Below are positions 6,101 through 7,564 of a DNA stretch of 7,564 nt, in pieces (position 1 is the stretch's first letter; every line of letters starts with the position of its first letter). Below the pieces are notes generated by a model, which made no database searches, was not told where the DNA came from, and worked only from the letters and a program-made list of their open reading frames with translations. The DNA lies in NCBI GenBank assembly GCA_003647095.1, contig QMME01000185.1:1-7564 (forward strand). Reading direction: 5' to 3'. The translations under genes and the position numbers were made by a program. The DNA is from Deltaproteobacteria bacterium (lineage in GTDB: Bacteria; Myxococcota; B64-G9).

Positions 6101-7388
6101 GGTGGGCCCGCAGCGGCTTCTGCTCCAGGTAGGGAATGTCGCTGTGGAACAGGGGTTCGGGCACGTCGGCCGCGCTCACCCGCACCTTGATACCGTGGTC
6201 GGGCATGGTGAACCTGAACAGGACCACTCCGCCCGGGTCGGAAACGGCGGTGAGCTTGATGCGCCCGTCGTCGCCGCTGAGCTCGAGTCGCTTGCCGCGC
6301 ACCGGGATGCCGTCGGGGTCGGTCAGCCGCACCGTGAGCGTCACCTCCTCGCCGCTCGCATAGACGTCCTTGTCGAGATCGGGCACCGCCAGGTAGGGCT
6401 GGGCCGCGTAGAGAATGTCACGGACAAGGCGGTCGTGGCGGGATAGCTCGTCGCGGGCGCTGATCTCCACCTGGAAGCGCCCCCCGGCCGGCACCGCCTT
6501 ACGCACCGGGGCCAGGGGTATGACCATCCGGTAGCTGGCCTGCCCGCTGATGGGTACCTGCGTGCCGTGCAGCTGTTTGTCCGCGTACAGCACCCGCAAC
6601 GACAGCCGGCCGCCCCGGGGCCGGCCACCGGTGAAGTAGGAGAGCTTGACCGTGGCCTGCAGATCGGCCGTGGCCGGGGCTATGAAGCGGGGCAGATCGT
6701 GTTCGATGCGAATCACGGGTGGACGAAAGCGCTCGACCCGCAGCCGGGCCTGCTCGCTGGCCCCGTGGTAATTGACGGAAAGCAGGTAGGCACCCTCGGC
6801 CACGTCGCCGGGCAGATCGAGTTCCCCCGCCGCCACGCCGAAGGGATCGGTCTGCAGCGCGGTTCCCGCCACCACCCGGCCGCCGGGATCCTGCAGCAGT
6901 ACCTCCAGTCGCGCCCCGCTGATGGGCCGGAACTCGCCACGCAGGCGCCAGGCCAGGGAGCGCAGGTGGATGGTCTCGCCGGGCCGGTAGATGCCGCGGT
7001 CGGTGTAGACGAACAGGTTGCTGCTCTCGAACGAGCCGGTGCGCCGGTAGGCCTCCATGTGCACCGAGCCGTATGCCTCCCGCCCGCCCAGGCGGGCACG
7101 GGCCGAAAGCGTGAAGCCACCGCGCGGGCGGTGGGAAAACACCAGGGTGCCGTCCCGGTCGGTGACTCCCACCCGGCGCGAGCCGGCGAACACCGTCGCC
7201 CCGGCCACGGGCCGGAAGCGTGGCCCGAACACCACTACCTGCACCTTGGTGGTTGACCCGCGCCAGATCTCGTAGGGCGAGTCGGTGACCAGGTACAGAC
7301 GCGCGCTGCCGGCCCGGGCGGCGACACTCGCCAGCAACGCCAGGCACAGGGCCAACACCCGAACCGTTCTGGTTCCGCGGTCACTCAT
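3114..7388 (-). CDS. Secreted alpha-2-macroglobulin-family protein lacking the thioester motif
   Basis: The product has 1424 residues. Start: ATG at 7388, preceded by GGGAGG; the frame also opens at a GTG 19 codons earlier, which has no RBS and overlaps the likely promoter. A type I signal peptide fits residues 1-26 (basic Arg4-Arg10, core VLALCLALLASVA, ARA before Gly27); Cys15 is not in a lipobox. N-terminal beta-sandwich MG domains include YTDRGIYRPGET (128-139), a hallmark of the MG2-type domain. ELGVMLVDRAVLSL (572-585) resembles the A2M_N_2 'VDeAvLaL' stretch. RTDLPATALWEP (714-725) starts the A2M core. A Trp-rich alpha/alpha toroid (about 915-1220) contains DGGFAWW, GGTIEATEAALELL and GEWGQWHCPFGTATALRAF. 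The C-terminal MG domain follows. The thioester CxEQ is absent. Thioester relatives trap proteases; this one is more like E. coli YfaS, whose function is poorly known. No PbpC-type partner gene is visible. Confidence 0.93.
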   Translation of the reverse strand: MSDRGTRTVRVLALCLALLASVAARAGSARLYLVTDSPYEIWRGSTTKVQVVVFGPRFRPVAGATVFAGSRRVGVTDRDGTLVFSHRPRGGFTLSARARLGGREAYGSVHMEAYRRTGSFESSNLFVYTDRGIYRPGETIHLRSLAWRLRGEFRPISGARLEVLLQDPGGRVVAGTALQTDPFGVAAGELDLPGDVAEGAYLLSVNYHGASEQARLRVERFRPPVIRIEHDLPRFIAPATADLQATVKLSYFTGGRPRGGRLSLRVLYADKQLHGTQVPISGQASYRMVIPLAPVRKAVPAGGRFQVEISARDELSRHDRLVRDILYAAQPYLAVPDLDKDVYASGEEVTLTVRLTDPDGIPVRGKRLELSGDDGRIKLTAVSDPGGVVLFRFTMPDHGIKVRVSAADVPEPLFHSDIPYLEQKPLRAHLPRPVVTEHRRIPIVVTFDEDFVPVERVVHGDITDYSGAITAGFKVRIRRKHGRYLARGSFRAPSWGSMLLTLYCAGQRREEVRHGRRPASVGLLTEGLSLTAHPDKQLRIKLDGVPDWARPRDRLQARFAVRDPRGRPTTAELGVMLVDRAVLSLLDPLEKTPMDRFYNPTLKVLSTTGSDILTWPVVSRNWGASLYDIALPPFGFQEGAPYYRHRRRYQAGGGPPAEKTMDGGVGSGQLSGSAIVKAPAAAPQREAVASRALARGRPGRPSPSRPRPPRIVIRTDLPATALWEPRLVAYRGRAALEIKLPETLGQSELIVVASDRRGGVGLLRRVVKLTQPLLVQSDLPRVASAGDRLQVGVLVRNTTGDKLTAEVSLEGEGLGIHPARRQVEIPARGATRANFTISPGEPGPHHYTASARATVEISQRQPGQNVGGPTYQLADAERRLLEVRPRGNGRLEEVAAVLTGKRPFARTITRAPGEYLEAHLEVAFPTIVPALQEIGQLLDHSAWWSDGMLATSLAACAVEAYLARHRPRDPLRQRLRAYLAGMAGGLRHEINPDGGFAWWRTGSRSNLLATTTALRFMAALADADLAVPRELVVRSVEYLKTRLRPDGLWPIDDIAFWEGRTEKVRLQVSAQVFRALAEALPLLPGNQHRAWLSEVAGRFGKYLENPVDPLTAAEAALGLYAFESKGRRLPKQARRRLLAAARRLLELRRRSHWEPSWFHAYGGTIEATEAALELLARLDRRAFAAELRQGLLYLLSTRGEWGQWHCPFGTATALRAFTLLPPPRREVASRVVVKVGDKVIARVKVNPRDPFLSAVRLRHLQLGPYLKEGDNQVRVSYSGRLEAPLRLVVRRFGSGSARPQATAGLSVSRTLEPAAPRSGHPLQMHLAVDARKVPGELLLEVPLAANTGLDRDALDSLRRSPGVLAVRSKDDGLELLLQGGKERRLQVALLAGQGGRAELPAVQVRSLLRPELVASSTAGTVEIR
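4545..4577 (-). other. Degenerate thioester site of the macroglobulin
   Basis: Codes for residues 938-948, LDHSAWWSDGM. Thioester-bearing relatives read LL-x-YP-x-GCxEQ-xx-S at this point near the start of the toroid. By hand alignment His940-Ser941 replaces Tyr-Pro, Trp944 the thioester Cys, Asp946 the Glu and Gly947 the Gln. The nearest Cys is 956, in an AACAVEA helix, with no EQ after it. A thioester bond cannot form here. Confidence 0.75.
5250..5462 (-). other. Low-complexity Gly/Ala/Arg/Pro linker (bait-like) in the macroglobulin
   Basis: Residues 643-713 lie between the MG domain ending near PPFGFQEG and the A2M core starting at RTDLPATALWEP. The stretch runs from an Arg cluster (YRHRRRY) through Gly-rich, Ala-rich and then Arg/Pro-rich sequence (GRPGRPSPSRPRPPR), with no hydrophobic core. 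It is likely disordered, exposed and rich in trypsin-type sites. Its position near the MG6/MG7 border is close to where bait regions sit in family members, but the bait assignment is inference. Confidence 0.55.
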
Positions 7389-7392
7389 GGTT

Positions 7393-7400
7393 CCTCCCTT
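7393..7400 (-). promoter_or_regulatory. Shine-Dalgarno deciding the ATG start of the macroglobulin
   Basis: On the minus strand AAGGGAGG ends four bases before ATG at 7388. The in-frame GTG at 7445 has no comparable site, so this fixes the start and places the signal peptide at the N-terminus. Confidence 0.8.
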
Positions 7401-7416
7401 CGTCGGCTTGACAGAC

Positions 7417-7445
7417 AACATAGCTAATACGGACGGCCTAGTCAC
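7417..7445 (-). promoter_or_regulatory. Candidate sigma70 promoter of the macroglobulin gene
   Basis: On the minus strand GTGACT (7445-7440; four of six match TTGACA) is separated by exactly 17 bp from TATGTT (7422-7417; four of six match TATAAT). Transcription would start near 7410, leaving a leader of about 22 nt with the RBS. A run of eight A (minus strand, 7457-7450) lies just upstream of the -35 and could act like an UP element. Both hexamers are imperfect. Confidence 0.45.
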
Positions 7446-7480
7446 TGGGTTTTTTTTGCGGGGAAGACGTTTCTCGTTTA

Positions 7481-7497
7481 CCCGCTGGCCGAGCGGG
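7481..7497. other. Hairpin CCCGCT-GGCCG-AGCGGG
   Basis: A perfect 6-bp stem (7481-7486 with 7492-7497) with a 5-nt loop. It is not followed by a T-run on either strand. It lies about 35 bp upstream of the candidate -35 element, so it may be an operator or a weak terminator for a gene beyond the right edge. Confidence 0.45.
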
Positions 7498-7500
7498 AAG

Positions 7501-7517
7501 GGTCGTCAGCGACGACC
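7501..7517. other. Hairpin GGTCGTC-AGC-GACGACC
   Basis: A perfect 7-bp stem with a 3-nt loop, three bases from the preceding hairpin. The dyad symmetry would also suit a dimeric DNA-binding protein. No T-run follows on either strand. Confidence 0.5.
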
Positions 7518-7530
7518 TGCCGGGAGCACG

Positions 7531-7557
7531 GGAAGAATGGAGGAGGAAAGAGGGAGG
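7531..7557 (+). other. Purine-rich tract at the window edge, possible 5' end of a divergent gene
   Basis: Twenty-six of 27 bases are A or G, with several GGAGG/GAGG cores. Either it holds a ribosome binding site for a + strand gene starting just past the window, or the ATG at 7537-7539 opens a frame (MEEERGRSP) that continues out of the window. Too little sequence remains to choose. Confidence 0.25.
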
Positions 7558-7564
7558 TCTCCGG

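Noticed and set aside
3414..6446. A 1010-codon open frame on the + strand opposite the macroglobulin gene
   Set aside because: It is in the same triplet register as the minus-strand gene, so its stops would need TTA, CTA or TCA codons in that gene, which are rare at this GC content. It ends exactly where the sense gene uses a CTA Leu codon. The product is Gln/Gly/His-rich with no recognisable domain, while the opposite strand encodes clear A2M motifs.
7408..7413. Perfect TTGACA on the + strand
   Set aside because: No -10-like hexamer occurs 15-19 bp downstream (that region reads GGACGG), and no + strand gene follows within a sensible distance.
7389..7445. GTG at 7445 as the macroglobulin start
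   Set aside because: It adds 19 residues before the signal peptide, lacks a ribosome binding site and coincides with the candidate -35 element. ATG at 7388 has a strong RBS.
7436..7457. T8 run as an intrinsic terminator on the + strand
   Set aside because: Only a weak 4-bp stem (CCTA...TGGG) precedes it, and no + strand gene ends nearby. It fits better as an A-tract upstream of the minus-strand promoter.

Overview
The window is GC-rich and densely coding. It holds three confident coding blocks and one edge region. The first gene ends in a Cys-rich linker, a hydrophobic helix and an Arg/Lys cluster, which is the layout of a MYXO-CTERM sorting tail. Together with the Cys-rich 'DDGDACT..DTCQAGVCTG' repeats, this suggests Myxococcota or a related deltaproteobacterial lineage. 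That assignment is an inference from one protein tail and base composition; no phylogenetic marker is present.

Left part (1-1150, + strand): the 3' portion of a secreted, surface-anchored protein made of tandem 54-55-residue repeats with eight cysteines each. The N-terminus lies outside the window. A 103-bp spacer follows. It contains an inverted repeat that straddles the stop codon, an AT-richer patch with a possible -10 element, and a strong Shine-Dalgarno sequence.

Middle (1254-2968, + strand): a two-gene operon for an ABC-2 type exporter. An ATPase with a TTG start overlaps a six-helix permease by four bases (ATGA). The substrate cannot be read from the sequence.

Right part (3114-7388, - strand): one large gene for a secreted alpha-2-macroglobulin-family protein of 1424 residues, convergent with the ABC operon across a 145-bp spacer. 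The family's MG2-type, A2M-core and alpha/alpha-toroid (thioester-domain) regions are recognisable. The thioester CxEQ motif is not there: the aligned stretch reads HSAWWSDG. It therefore resembles the thioester-less class (E. coli YfaS type) rather than the YfhM type. No PbpC-like gene lies next to it in the visible sequence.

Right edge (7389-7564): a compact leader for the macroglobulin gene on the - strand (RBS, candidate sigma70 promoter, A8 tract), two adjacent hairpins, and a purine-rich stretch that may precede a divergent + strand gene beyond the edge.

All three products act at or beyond the cell envelope: a surface protein, an exporter and a periplasmic or outer-surface macroglobulin. 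The strand arrangement gives no proof that they work together. I found no RNA genes, insertion sequences, CRISPR arrays or phage genes, and no clear sign of a wholly new system. The most unusual items are the degenerate thioester site with an Arg/Pro-rich linker and the mosaic higher-order repeat structure of the first gene.
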